A stretch of DNA of 64,000 nucleotides from Eutreptiella sp. 'Long Island Sound 2002' (Eukaryota; Euglenozoa; Euglenophyceae; Eutreptiales; Eutreptiaceae), in NCBI GenBank assembly GCA_964036045.1, contig OZ038382.1:148998961-149062960 (forward strand), read 5' to 3'. The position numbers and the translations under genes were made by a program. Below, in pieces: positions 32,178-43,793 of the stretch (the first letter of the stretch is position 1; the number at the start of each line of letters is the position of its first letter). The notes beneath the pieces were generated by a model, which saw nothing but the letters and a program-made list of their open reading frames with translations, ran no database searches and had not been told where the DNA came from.

Positions 32178-33695
32178 ATTCGATAACATTCTCGTGGTCA
32201 TCGGCCCGGCTGTGGGTCCCGGGTGTTTGGCTGGGCCCTTTGCCCGACCCCTTGTGGAACCGGCTCGCGGGAGAGGAGGGTTAGGTGGAAGGTCGGGTCC
32301 GGGTGTGGCGCCGCCCCTTTCTCTGTTGCAGGCGGGTTGCGGGGGTCTGGGAAGCGTGGCCCCCGCCCGGGGGATGTAGGAGGAAGTCGTTGGGTTTTTG
32401 TTCGTGTTCGACACCACGGGCTGCTAAGGCTAGCCTCCACTCTCCGGGTATCTGTTGCATGTGTCGGGCAGGTTGACGTCTTTCCCGTCGGTGTGTCCGA
32501 CCGACAGGCGTTGCTGGGGTGTGTTGCGTGGCCGGGCGTCGTTGGGTTGTACGAGGGGTCCTTTTGGGCGAGGTTGGCTCGCCCGGGGTCGTCGTGGTTT
32601 ATGGCCGAGTGCGCAGCTGTTGGTGTGACGTCCATCGCCCGGCTTTCAGGTGGGAGGAGGTGATCCCGCAGCCGTCGTGTCGTCTCCTCCCTTGCGCATG
32701 GCCGGTGCGGGACTCGCGTTGCGCGTGTGCGGCTGCGCGTCGTCGCTGCAGGTCCTGTGGCCGGGTGCAGCTCAGGGCCCTGGGGGGTTTCCCACGCTTC
32801 GCACAAGGGCGCTGCGGAGGGTAGTGAAGATTTCGTGCACAAGGGCCGTGTGTGCCGCCTGGGCCTCCGTATCAGTGCGGATGGCGGGCTGCAGTCGTTC
32901 GCCCAGCACTAGCGCCCGTATCTGGCGGATCGCGGCGTTCGATAACACCTCCGTGGTCATCGGCTCGTCTGTGGGCCCCGCGTCTTCGGCTCGCCCCTTT
33001 GCCCGGCCCCTCGCGGATCCGTTACGTGGGGGAGGAGGGTCAGGTGGGATGACGGGTCCGGGTGTGGCGCTGCCCCTTTCTCTGTTGCAGGCGGGTTGCG
33101 GGGTCCCGGGAAGTGCGGCCCCCGCCCGGGGCATGTGGGAGGAGGTCGTTGGGGTTTTTTTCGTGTCCGACACCATGGGTTGTTAACACTAGCCTCTACT
33201 CCTCGGGTGTCCGTTGCACGTGCCGGGTAGGTTGACGCCTTCCCCGCTGCTGTGCCCGGTCGACAGGCATTGCTGGAGTGCGTTGCGCGGCCGCGCGTTG
33301 TTGGGTTGTACAAGGGGCTCATATTGGGCGAGGTCGGCTCGCCCGGGGTCATCGTGGTTCTTGGCCGACTCTGCAGTCGTTGGTGTGACGTCCAACGCCC
33401 GGCCCTCCGGCGGGAGGAGACGATCCCGTGGCCGCCGTGCCGTCTCTTCCCTTGCGCATGGCCGGTGCGGGACTCGTGTCGCGCGTGTGCGGCTCCGCGT
33501 CGTCCCTGCAGGTCCTGTAGCCGGCTGCGGCTCAGGGCCCTGGGGGCTTACCCACGCGTCGCACAAGGGCGCTGCGGAGGGCACTGAAGATTTCGTGCAC
33601 AAGGGCCGCGTGTGCCGCCTGGCCCTCCGTTGCAGTGCAGATGGCGGGCTGCAGTTGCCCGCCCAGTGCGAGCGCCCGGATCTGGTGGATCGCGA
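32178..33695 (-). repeat. 759-bp tandem duplication covering the end of the protease ORF
   Basis: CGATAACA at 32,181 realigns at 32,940. GCCCCTTTCTCTGTTGCAGG and the following blocks repeat with the same offset, and GATGGCGGGCTGCAG occurs at about 32,880 and 33,638. The duplicated part includes the C-terminal IRQIRALVLGERLQPAI segment of the Ulp1-like protein, so the 3' end of that gene and its trailer were duplicated together. Confidence 0.85.
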
Positions 33696-34844
33696 AGACG
33701 GGGCACAGGTTGGGCGCATTGGGGGTCTCTGCCGTCTGTTCCGGGATTGCTTCCAACTGCTGCCGGCCGTCAAGGTAGAACCTCCACGTCGCTGACCACG
33801 CCCTGGTGTGTGGCCAGCGGCGTTGCGCCGACCGCCAGAGGCAGTAGAGGGCATGGTCTGGGTGCCAAGTGCCGGCCGTCTACGACATGATGGCCGTCAG
33901 GGGGTCCGGGGGCTGGCCTGGGAGCAGGGGGGTGGGGCTGTCTGGCAGGTCCGTGGTCGCCAGGAGCATGGAGTCGACGGCCTCCAAGCTCCAGTGGCTC
34001 TCCTGCGGGTGCGCGATGATCTGCACTTGGTAGTAATGGCCATTCTCCAACACGGTCATGGCGATGGTGCCGGGGTCACGTTCGCGCGGTGGAGGCGCCG
34101 CGCGCGCCGTCTCTGGGTAGCGTGCTGCCAGGCTCGTGAGGTTGTCTCCCCTGCTACGGGCGGTCCCGCTTTCCCATGCCGCCAGGCCTTCGTACGGCGG
34201 GATACGGAGGGTTTCGGGCCCCGGTGGCGGGGCGGCCCGCTCCCGGCCACCGGTGCTGGGCGCGGGTCTGGGGTCCATCGGCGGCCCAAGTGTGGGACCC
34301 ACACGCCCCCCTGGGCTGGTTGATGGATGTTGAACCACCAGATCCACGCTTCGACAAGGTCGTCAGAGACCTGTGCCCCGGGGATGACGAGCGCCTGAAG
34401 CTGCCGCACAAAGATTTTGGTTGTTGCGGCCTGTGGCAGGGGGACCACGGCGAAGAGGCTGTTCGGGTCGACGTCAGGGAGTTGTTCCCGAAGGGTTGCC
34501 ACCAGCTCGCTCGAGGGTGTGGAAGCGTGGATGCCGTAGAGCGCTCTCAGTTCCGAGTCGTCGAAGGGACCCGTGCCCCTTTGCTGCGGTGGTCGGGGGG
34601 GTGGGGGGAGCCTGGCCACCCGGTCCTGGTCCAGCGCTGCGCTAGCCGGGGAGGGGTGCCATGAGGTGGTGCCAGGGTGTCCCCCAGGCACGTACGCGGT
34701 GGAGGGTTCCTGTTGCTGGGGCACCGAGCAGGGCGTGGCGGCGGGCAGTGGGCCAGCGGACTTCTGAGGGCCAGAAGTCCCTGTCATTTCTGCGTCCGCC
34801 CTTGGGCCGCTCGCGTCGTGCCCCGGTTGCTGCGATGTGCTCAC
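33532..34844 (-). pseudogene. Ulp1/C48-like cysteine protease ORF of the giant LINE
   Basis: Two pieces in different frames join near 34,270. The first reads VSDDLVEAWIWWFNIHQP and GGVWVPHLG. The second reads GTIAMTVLENGHYYQVQII and HPQESHWSLEAVDSM, and after an in-frame TAG (33,880-33,882) FYLDG, IPEQ and NAPNLCPVFAIHQIRALALG. This follows the Ulp1 order: an N-terminal LVEAWIWWFN helix, a His-Trp-x-Leu histidine, an Asp, a Gln and a Cys in an N-x-x-x-C-x-VF context. The usual Asp-Cys-Gly reads Leu-Cys-Pro, so activity is doubtful in this copy. Ulp1-family enzymes cleave SUMO or related modifiers. The family call rests on motif order by eye and needs a profile search. Confidence 0.5.
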
Positions 34845-35938
34845 TGTGGCTTGGCGGTTTCGGGCCTGCGGGGGGGGGCTGTCCCCCCGCTTCTTGCGCA
34901 GGCCATGGGTCGGCCGCAGGCTCCCTTGGTCGCGTGTCCGTGGCGTGTGGTCCCCTCAACAGTGGGTTGGCCGCTGACCCTTGGGGGGGGGGCGGTGGAC
35001 GAGCTGTATGCTCCGCCCACCGCCCGGCGGGGGTCCGTGTGAAGCGCTGCCTGCCGCTCGCGCTCGACCGGCGTGAGAATGGTGGGGATGTGCGTCTGTT
35101 CGGTGCGGGGCCTCTTGGACCGGCGTCGGGGATCGGTGGTAGATGATGTTCGCCGGGCGTGGGGGTCGCAGGGGCCCTCGTGGTCCCTGTCCATACCCTC
35201 ATGGAGGAAAACTCGCCGGGCCGCGGGAGGTGGCGTGCGGCTGCAAGGACGGGATCGGCCAGGGTTCCTTGTCTCTTGGCGTTGTTGCAGCGTGCTGCCT
35301 TGCATCCCCGAGGCGTGGGGACTGCCCGGGCTTCTCTGCGGGGCGAACGGTTGCAGGGGGCTTCTGTATGTGCCAGAGGGGGAACCCATCCCGGGTGGTG
35401 GCCCCCGTGGGCGTTCCGGGGAGTTTCGGCGCGCCGCCTGCCTGAGAGGCTCCGGGACGTCTTGGGACCGCGGCCGCCGGTAGTCCCAGGCGTGTCCTTG
35501 GCAGCCCAGTGACCCAGGGACTTCCCAGATATCATGGTCCTGCATGGTCGCACGGATGCGCAGGGCGGCGCGCTGGTGCCACTGCCAGTGGAGTCTATTC
35601 ATTTCATCCGGGTTGTAGGCCCCCATATGCGCCATGAGCCGTGTGGCCAGATAGTGCAATCGGCCGGTGTGGTCCATGGTGGCGGGGTGCGTGTGCCTCG
35701 TCTGATGGCCAAATGTGACGTCTGCCATGGTGCGGGTTCCGTCTGCGAGGTGGCGGGACCGCGAAGTAAGCAGCCATTGTATGCGGACTGCCAGGGCGAG
35801 CTGCTCCCCTGCGGTAGGCCTGGGGACCCGGAGGCCCAGGTCTTGGGTCGCCGCTTGATCTGCTTGTTCGCCGGGGCGGTTGGCGTCGGCCTTCAAGCGT
35901 GCGTAGTCCAGGTGCCCGATCCCCTAGCACACCAGGGG
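34841..35938 (-). pseudogene. Unassigned ORF of the giant LINE
   Basis: Open from an in-frame TAG near 35,928 to a TGA at 34,841-34,843, about 360 codons. The N-terminal part is protein-like: GIGHLDYARLKADANRPGEQ, EQLALAVRIQWLLTSRSRHL, TGRLHYLATRLMAHMGAYNP and MNRLHWQWHQRAALRIRATM, probably helical. The C-terminal half is Pro/Arg-rich disorder. No ATG was found at the start; the preceding TAG could be a mutated CAG. The stop overlaps the GTG at 34,844 that opens the next frame. No family recognised. Confidence 0.4.
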
Positions 35939-37022
35939 TAGCGCGGGGATGCACAGAGCAAAAGAAAAGAGATCAGGTGCCCCCGCCCCCAGGGCGGGGC
36001 GGTCCCCGGCGGCGGGCCGGTAGGCTCGCTAGCGGTGTTGGTGGCCGCTTCCACGCGCGCACCCTCTCCTGTGGCGCCGCGCTCGTCCGCAGTCCGGTCC
36101 GCCGCGCCGCTCGCGGTCGCCTGCTCCTCACCCACAGCGGTAACCTGCCTGAGGGCGGTGTAATCCCCCGTCGGCCGCGCGCTGGGGCGTGTCGGGTGTG
36201 GCCTCCCGGGTCTCTGACCCCGCGCGGGTTTCCGGTGGACCTTGCTGCGGCGCCTCCCCCGGTGTGCTTGCGTCTGCGCGAAGTGCTAGGTCCGCCAGGG
36301 GGGCGGCGCCCGCGCGATCTGTGGCTGAGGGTCGGTTGAGGCCGTCCTCACACTCGGTGTCCGGAGTTGGTCACTCAGGTTCCCTGTCAGGCTGGTTAGC
36401 GGCCAATGCCTCGCCGCCTCCGTGTGCCGCTATGTTCAGTGGGTCGGCACTCTGCATTGACGGCCGGACCGCCCCCCCTGCCAGGCTCCCCCATTGGTGT
36501 TAGCGTTCGTGTCCGTTGTGGGGGCCCCTGCATTTCTTCCGCGCCCACCGTGGGCTCCCCGCGCTGCGGTTGGGTCGGCAGTGCAGGCGGTTCAGCTTCA
36601 TCGCTCGCCGGTTGCGTTGCCCCCCGGGCGTGGCCTTCTGCCACGGGCGGCAGCTCGGGTCGGCTTCCCGGGCCCGCGGGCTGTGGGGCGCCCGCCGGGG
36701 CGGCGGTGCGTGCCGGGTCTGGGCCGGGGGCCCAGGCCGGGGGCTGGGCGACCGGGAGATGACGGCTCTGCCGGCCGCGCCGTCGGCCGGGTTGGTGGGG
36801 CGTGGTGCCGCTGGGGCGCCAGTCCGTCGTGCGTTGTGGCCAGTAGGTCCTCTGCGCCAGACGTCGCCTGAGCCTGGGGGATTAGGCCCTCGGTGGGGCC
36901 GGGGGTGTGGGGGTGCACGGTGTCCGGAGTGCCGGGTGGTGGTGGTGTCGGTGGGGGTAGCGATGTGTGCCTGTGTGGGGGGGCTGTCGGGCGGCGCGTA
37001 TGCTGGGCCCGTTGCTGGCCGG
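35939..37022 (-). other. Pro/Ala/Arg-rich stretch of the giant LINE, no firm gene
   Basis: Several overlapping minus-strand frames are open but are all low-complexity Pro/Ala/Thr/Arg. It could be a disordered extension of a neighbouring ORF or untranslated spacer. Confidence 0.35.
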
Positions 37023-38375
37023 TCAGGTGTGCCATGGTGCGGGCGGGGATCCGAGTGTGCCTGTGTTGCTGCCGCTTGGCTGGCTGCCGGCCGTGGACCG
37101 TGCGCGGGCGCGACGGGCGGTGTTAGGGGTTGCGGGCTTCCTGTGGGGCTCGGGGCCGGTTCCCTGTGCGGGTGTGCCCACCGCCCCCGTATTCGTGGGG
37201 CTGGGTACGGCTCTGCTCCCGGCAGGTGATGCCCGGTCTCCCCGAATCCCTGTGGCCGTGTGGTGTTGTGTTGGTTGTCGTTGCGCCGCCCGTTTGGATG
37301 CACGCTCTTGTCGGGGGCTCTGTGGCGTGCCGGCCCTCGATGGTGCCGGATCGCCTGTGGTCAGCGTGGCGTCGGTGGCGCGCTGTTGGTGTCGTGCGGC
37401 GACGGGTAGTGGGGGGGCGGAGGTGGACGGGCTGGGGGACGTTGAGGACGTTGCGCCCAATGTTCGGGCCCGTACATTCGTGGCCCTAGTTGCTGTCGAG
37501 GCGCAGGATTGGGGCGGGAGGGTGGTGATGGTCGCGGTGGTTCTCCGGGGGGAATGGGATGAGCCGTCGAGCCGGGTACCTCTGGCCATCTTCCTGGCCA
37601 CTGCCGCATTGCCGTACGTGCCCGGTTGCTGCGGCGGGACGTGCCGCTGCTGGGCACGCTGTACCAGTGGCTGGAGGCTGCGTGGGGGGGGGATGCCCCT
37701 CCACGTGAGGTAGGCCACCATCAGCCTCTCGGTCGCCCCCGGGGTCATGGCCCCGCCGCGGTGGAAGAATTCCCCCCACTCGCCGCCATGGGCGCTGCAG
37801 GCGATGCCCATCGCCCATTCCGCGTCCCCCACCAGCCAGCCGAAGGCGATCGGGAGGCGGGTGGTGAGGGTGACGACGATGGTGCCGTAGTTGTTGTGGT
37901 TCATGGGGGTGACGGGTCGTGGCGCGTCGTCGTAATGTTCCTGGTCGGGGACGTAAATCGTGGGGTCTGCCCCCGGGTCTGGCAGCGCCCAGGTTGGTGG
38001 GCGCCAGGGGGGGCGGGGGGGTGGTGTCGCCGAGTCCTCGTCGGTGACGACGTCCAACCACTCGGCATCGGGGCTGTCCTCCCTGGCGCCGTCGTTCCAG
38101 ACGTTCTGCCGGACCAGAGTGCGCAGTGTCTGGAGTGTGAAGTCTTCGTCTTGCGTTTCGCGCGGCGGCGGAGCTGTGCAGAGTCGATGCGGTCGCCGGC
38201 AGAGTGGGCACGACAACAAGTTCGCGATGCACTGTCTGCAGAACCAGTGCAGCTGCTCAGTTCCGCCGCAGCCGAGGTCATGCCCACGAAGCGGGTTGCC
38301 ATCTTGGTTGTTCACCTCCATGCAGACCCCGCATGGGCTCCCTGGTCGCGGATGTGGAGCTTCACCTTCGGGCAT
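37023..38375 (-). CDS. RING finger protein ORF of the giant LINE
   Basis: An intact 450-codon frame with a true ATG, 83 bp after the end of ORF2. The RING signature near the N-terminus is C15-x2-C18, C36, H43-x2-C46-x2-C49, C56-x2-C59, seen as PCGVCMEV, LGCGGTEQLHWFCRQCIANL and SCPLCRR: a C3HC4 arrangement with a slightly long C-to-H spacing. A second folded-looking region (about residues 150-235) contains NYGTIVVTLTTRLPIAFGWL and WAMGIACSAHGGEWGEFFHR. The rest is Ser/Thr/Pro/Arg-rich. RING domains usually act as ubiquitin or SUMO E3 ligases; the target is unknown. It is the least damaged frame of the element. Confidence 0.75.
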   Translation of the reverse strand: MPEGEAPHPRPGSPCGVCMEVNNQDGNPLRGHDLGCGGTEQLHWFCRQCIANLLSCPLCRRPHRLCTAPPPRETQDEDFTLQTLRTLVRQNVWNDGAREDSPDAEWLDVVTDEDSATPPPRPPWRPPTWALPDPGADPTIYVPDQEHYDDAPRPVTPMNHNNYGTIVVTLTTRLPIAFGWLVGDAEWAMGIACSAHGGEWGEFFHRGGAMTPGATERLMVAYLTWRGIPPPRSLQPLVQRAQQRHVPPQQPGTYGNAAVARKMARGTRLDGSSHSPRRTTATITTLPPQSCASTATRATNVRARTLGATSSTSPSPSTSAPPLPVAARHQQRATDATLTTGDPAPSRAGTPQSPRQERASKRAAQRQPTQHHTATGIRGDRASPAGSRAVPSPTNTGAVGTPAQGTGPEPHRKPATPNTARRARARSTAGSQPSGSNTGTLGSPPAPWHT

Positions 38376-38458
38376 CCTGAGGAGAGGTATTGTTTGTACG
38401 ACGATCGGGCCTCTACACGGGCAGATGCCTGGCGGTCGCCGCGGGCCCTTGCCTGTGG

Positions 38459-41400
38459 CTAGTCGCTAGGCTGTGCATGATGGTAGTGGATGAGGAGGTT
38501 ATAATACATGCGGCGGTCGTGGGATGTTTGTTGTGCTTCCTGTCCGTATACCTGGACGCAGTGCTGTAACTGTGCGTCCGCCCTCTTGATGGCGGTGAGC
38601 TGCATGTGACGTATTGTGGCCCTAGGTTCTGGGGCGTGGTCGGCGACGACCCTGTAGAGCTGGAGTGGCACCGCTCCCCTGAGCACCGCCTTCCTGATCT
38701 CCGGTTGCCGCATCAGGCGCCGAACCTCATTTGCCGGTGGCGTGGCTGGGCCCCATCCGGCATGTTGCGCTCTTGTGTTCTCCGGTGTCCACGTGGCCAG
38801 GTGGTTTTCCCCTTGGGCTAATGGGCAGTGTCTGAAGTGATCCCATGTTTCTGGCTGTTGGAGATGGCAGGGGCATATGGTGTATTCTGGGGGTATGTCT
38901 ATACCTCGCCGGGCCTACCAGCGTGCCACCCTGTCTAGGAGGGGGAGTTGTTCGAGCAAGAGTTGGGCACGTTGTGTCTGCAGATGTACCGGTATTAGGG
39001 ACGGGTCAAGAGCCCAGAAGTAAAATGCGGTGCGCATTGTATGTTGGAGATGGCTCAGAAGGGCGCAGTCAGCTTGGCTGCCCCGAACGTGCGCCATGGT
39101 GCGGACGGGTTGTGGGTAGTGGTATGCCCGTCTTGTGTCGTTATAGATGCGATTGTCTGGCAACCAGGCTGGTGGTTCCCCGGGGCGTGGGACTGGTGGC
39201 ACGTGTTGGAGGTGTGTGTGCATGTGGTCTCGTAGCGGTGGGTCCTCGCTGTCTGGCATATGCTCGGCAAGCTGGTTGCGGGCGTGCAAGTCTATGTGTC
39301 CGTTGCCCAGGCTATACCGATGAGAGTCTTGTTTGACGTGATGTAGGACGACGTGTTTGGGGAGGCGCCGCAAGGCTGTCCAGAGGTGTAGGGCCTGGGT
39401 GCCCAGGCTAGAGTCAGTCGCCTTCTGCAGGGGCTGTGGTGCCGCCATGCGGACGATTTGGAAGTCCACCGCTGCGTCTACCACTACCCATACATGGTGC
39501 GTGTGCTCACGCGGTTCTGGATGGGTGTCATTGACGGCGTCCATGACGATTACCAGTGTCTTCAGTTCCCCGTGAGGTGAGGCCCCGAGGATGGTAGCCC
39601 CTGTGAGGTGGTGTTGGTGCAGTCGGCCTGTCGTGTCTACTTTCAACTCCAGAGCTGCCCCCCCGGCCGCTGGGATGAGGCTTGTAGTGCCGGAGGCATC
39701 CGCGAAAATGTCTGTGTTGTGGTTGTCCGGGTGCGGCAGGCGGCAAGGCATCGTTGGTTGGTAGGCATGGATGTGTGCTCCCCGTTCCGTGGTGGCCCAC
39801 GGCGTGTTGGTGTCTGGTTGGAGTCTCCAGGTAGCATACACGCCCAGCCCCTGGCGGATGATCTCGGTTGCCGCCGGGTTCATGCGGACATAGTCGTTGT
39901 TCCTCTCGTGGCCCTGTGTCAGAAAGCCGTACACATACTGGAGCAGGTACGCTGTCTGCGGGTGGAATGTGGTCCACTCGACCGTCTGCCAGTCCTGTAC
40001 TTGGGAGCATCGGTGTTTGACCGGGTAGGCGGGGGCCTCCGGCGTGGCGCTGCGGTGTTTGGCTAGCACCGGGAAGGTGATGGCCGGGTGTTGGGTGTCC
40101 CACTTTTCCTGGTGGAATCTCCATTCCGCCTCGGCGCTGGGGCCCCACGCCACTGTGGCCGTGTCCCTCTCCGCGGCCCGTTCGAAGTGCGTGTGTAGCC
40201 ACCGGTGTTGTTGCGGGGTAGCGTGGGCCGTTGGCATGGGGTGGTAGCGCGCCAATAACTGGAGGAGGGGCCACGGGGTTGCCAGCGCGTGGGGCCCACA
40301 TCTCCAGCAAGTGGTGGGGGTGCCCGTCAGCTTGTCTTGCGGCAGTGGCGGTGGACAGAAGGGGCGCGCCGTGGGTGGCGGTAGCATCCACAAGTTGCCC
40401 CCTGCTCTGCCCGGCCGCAATGTGCCTTTGAGCCCGTTGGGCGCTAGGTGGAGTACCGCTGGCGGCGTGGCACCGGGTACATATTCCACTTGCTCCAGTG
40501 GCCGTTGGTGGGCCTGGTTCCCTCGCGGTGGGCACGGTAGCAGTGGCCGCTTGTGCGTGTTCCAAAACAGGTTGTACGCCTCACCTACCTCCCCATCGGT
40601 TGGTTGGGGATGCCCTGTTTGGGTGGTCGCACTGCGCATGTGGTTCTCCAGGAGTGATTTGTTTGGCCACTCCGGGTGTTGTAGGAATGGGACGTGGTAT
40701 GTGCTCACTCTTTGGAGGGCTTGCATCTGGTTTGGGGTGACCGGCACGAGGTGAAGGGTGGTGCCCACCAGGTCCCGACTGGTGCTGCTTCCCGTTGGTC
40801 CACCCCCCACATCGGTGTGAAGGACCGCCAGAGGGCCGGTTTCCCTGCACCGATGGTTCGTTTGGATGACGTGCTGGTAGTTGGGTAGCAGGAGTTGTAG
40901 GTGGTTCCATATGCGGTTCTCCACCTTGGTGGGGAGGCCCCGCTGGTGAAGTATGTATTGGGGGCAGGTGTTGCGATGGTATTGGGCCTCCCGCAGCGTC
41001 AGCGTGAAGACCTCTCATGCCTCCGGCTCATGATTGTGCATGAGACGATGCAGCTGGGCCGCAGTGTGAGCTGTGTACGCGTTGTTGACGAGGTGATCGG
41101 TGTTGTCTCCGTAGTACAGTGGCGATGCCGCGCGTACCCTTGCAGGTAGCGATGTGGGCCGGTGGCCGTGGATGGTCCACGCTGGTCGCACTGTGGTAGC
41201 AGCCGCTTGCAGCATGTGTTGGGGCTGCGTTAGGTGCATGGCCTGGAATCCTACAGCTACGTTGGACACGGCTTGTAGGAAGTATGCCAGGGCCTGGGTG
41301 GAGAGTGCCCTGATGCGTGCTATGACCAGTGCCTGTGTCAGCTGCCGTATCAGGTTTGGTGGTAGGGTGACCCCGCCTGCGGTGGCCGCTTGTTGGACCC

Positions 41401-43790
41401 CCAGGTAGGTGGCTGTGTTTACTGGGTTCATGGGCGCGTCCCCGGGGCGGAGGGGCGGCGGCGGTGCATTATGCACCATGGTGGCAGATTTGACGTTGTG
41501 TACCAGCAGCTGGTTGCCCTCCAGATAGGTGGTGACGACGTGGAGGACTTTGGTGGCTCTGGTGGGGTCCGGGGTGGTCGGCAGGGGTTGACTTGCGGTG
41601 GCGGTCACCACCGCCATGTCGTCCGCAAACGCCAGGAGCGTGGTCCGTAGGGGATATGGTGCCACGTCTGGGTATGTGCGTCGGATGTAAAACGCCAGCG
41701 GGAGGGTGACGAGTAGGAAGAGGAATGGGCCTTCCGCACCCCCCTGCGGGACCCCACTGGCGGGGTGGACCCATGGGGTGGTGCCCACGTCGGTTTTTAT
41801 GGCTTACATGCGGGTGGCGAGGTACGCTTGCAGGAAGCCCTGGAAGAAGAGTCCCATGTGCTCCCAGACGGCCCGAAGGAGGCGGTGCGGGGTGTTGGGG
41901 AAGGCCCCTTTGACCTCCAGGGACGTGATGATGAGGCTGATCGGGTCCATGTCCACGACGGCGTCTTACATAAATATGGCCTCCAATGGCGACCTACCCG
42001 GTATGGCCCCCCACATTGTGGGCGGTACAGCCCGGTACACTGCCGGGGCCACCCGTTTGAGGATGAGCATCCATATGAGTTTGGCTTCCGTGGTGGCGCA
42101 CATGATGGGTCTCCAGTTGTCGGGGTTCGCCCAGTCGCCTTTCTTATACAGCGGGTGTAGCAGGTTTGCCCTGTCGGGTGGCACGTCCATTTTCCCGATG
42201 GCGATATCCTACAGGCGCGCGGCCAAGTGCCTCTTCAGGTTCAGCGGGAGCCTACGGTAGAGCTCCACCGGGAGTCAATCCACCCCCGGGGTTTTTCCCG
42301 GTTGTAGTTTTGTACAACACCTCATGGAGCTCGCGAATGGTGAACGGGGTTCGGTGCATGTCTCGTCGCTGTGTCCAGTTGTAGAGTGTCGGCAGGTGGG
42401 ATATCAGTTCCTCTGTGTACGCTGACAGCTCGCCATCCTCAGTGTTGTGTTGGCGCAGGAAGCTGTTGAGGACTTCTTCCAGGACCACCTTGGGATCGTT
42501 GGTCACTGTGCTGTCCTGTAGGCACACCGCTTTGATGCCTCGGTAGCCCATCTCCCCCAGAACCTTGTCCACGTGTTTCAGGGATTTGTAGGGATTGGGG
42601 TTTTGAAAGTGGCGTTGTTGTTCTTGCGCCAGTTCCTTTGCCGGCGGATGTGCCATTCTCTGAGTCGCCGGCGTGTGGTGTCCAGTCGTGCAGCAATTTC
42701 CTGGGCGTCATGTTGGGCTTGTAGGTCATGCGAGTGCACTGCCGTGTGTAGTGCTCGCTTGTCGTGCCATATGGTTGTGACAAGGGATCGTAGGTCTTGA
42801 TGCGGGGTGGTATCGGCCTGTGTTCTGCGTTGTCCGTTGAGGCCGCATGCCGTGGTCGCTTGTCGCATGGCGAGGGTTAGGTCCGTCTTGTCTTGCTGGC
42901 CTAGGATGCGTTGTACCGTGCGGTAGTACGCTACCCATTTGTGGGTGTCGTGCTCTCCTGGCGGCTTGATTATTGGTTGCTCCTCGTGGTCCATGCCATC
43001 CCTGGAGGCCGGGGGTACCTGAAGTACCTTGATTTATATCTCCAGGGGTGGATGTCCGGTGACCTTGGATGGTAGGTCGTGGTATTGCGCCCGTGTTATC
43101 TCGACGTGTGCCGAGTCCGCGTAGCAGAGGTCGATGCAGGAATCTGCCGTGCAAGATTTCGGTGGTCTGTGCGAGGGCTCTCCTCGTAGAGAGGCTGTGA
43201 GGTCCTGCAGGCCCAGGTGCTGCATGGCCACTTGCACCGCTGCGTCCTTGGGCATCTGTCGCCCTCCGCGATCGTCCGCTGATGGGGCTGCCTTGAAGTC
43301 TCCTATTATGACAGTCGGCTTCATCATGGCAAGTTGTCGGTAGGCCTCCATGAGGTGTTCGAGGAATGTCTCTGTGGCGTCTCCAAAGGGGACGTGGACG
43401 TTGATGAGCGTCAGTTGCCACGTTGGGCCTACCAGTTTGTATGCCGCTAGGCGGCCTTCCACCCCGAGGTGGTGGTGGACGTGCACTTGGACTTCACGTT
43501 TGTGGGATAGGGGAAACCCTTGACCCACGTGGTGCGGTATTGGTGTCCCGTCCTGGTGAGGACGGGGGTTAGGTTGGGGCAGACTGCATGGGTTTTCAGG
43601 GCCTGTTCCTGCCACACCATGGCGTTGGGTCGCATTTCGCCATGATAGGTACGTCTTGTAGGTCCGGAGCTTTGGCCGCGTTGTACAGGGCGCCTGGTTC
43701 GTTGAGGGATATGAGACTGACGAGCGCAGTTGTGACCTCGTGGGCGCGCGCCTTGGTGGGCCCTGGGGGGTCCGTGGCGCGGCGTGGTAG
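38459..43790 (-). pseudogene. ORF2 of the giant LINE: endonuclease, reverse transcriptase, RNase H, zinc motif
   Basis: Endonuclease: WQLTLINVHVPFGD, VIIGDFKAAPSADD (catalytic GDFN has become GDFK), SCIDLCYADS and TGHPPL (43,034-43,500). Pre-palm: GYRGIKAVCLQDSTVTNDP and FTIRELHEVLYKTTTGKNPG (42,252-42,656). Palm: PLYKKGDWANPDNWRPI, SLEVKGAFPNTPHRLL, ASGVPQGGAEGPFLF and LLAFADDMAVV (41,015-42,200). RNase H: DIFADASGT, HGELKTLVI, VVVDAAVDF and SLGNGHIDLHARNQLAE. The C-terminal zinc-type motif is ICPCHLQQPETWDHFRHCPL. Stops lie at 43,034 (TAA), 42,209 (TAG), 41,966 (TAA), 41,804 (TAA), 41,015 (TGA) and 38,915 (TAG). Frameshifts lie near 43,530, 42,620 and 42,260. Apart from these shifts, one frame serves all domains. 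Confidence 0.85.
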
Positions 43791-43793
43791 TAG

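Noticed and set aside
38459-43036. Reassigned stop codons (TAA/TAG read as Gln) in the giant LINE
   Set aside because: In-frame TAA and TAG fall at Gln-compatible places, but the 669-codon frame at 38,915-40,924 uses ordinary CAA/CAG for many Gln, and one stop is TGA at an Arg-type position; C-to-T decay explains all of them.
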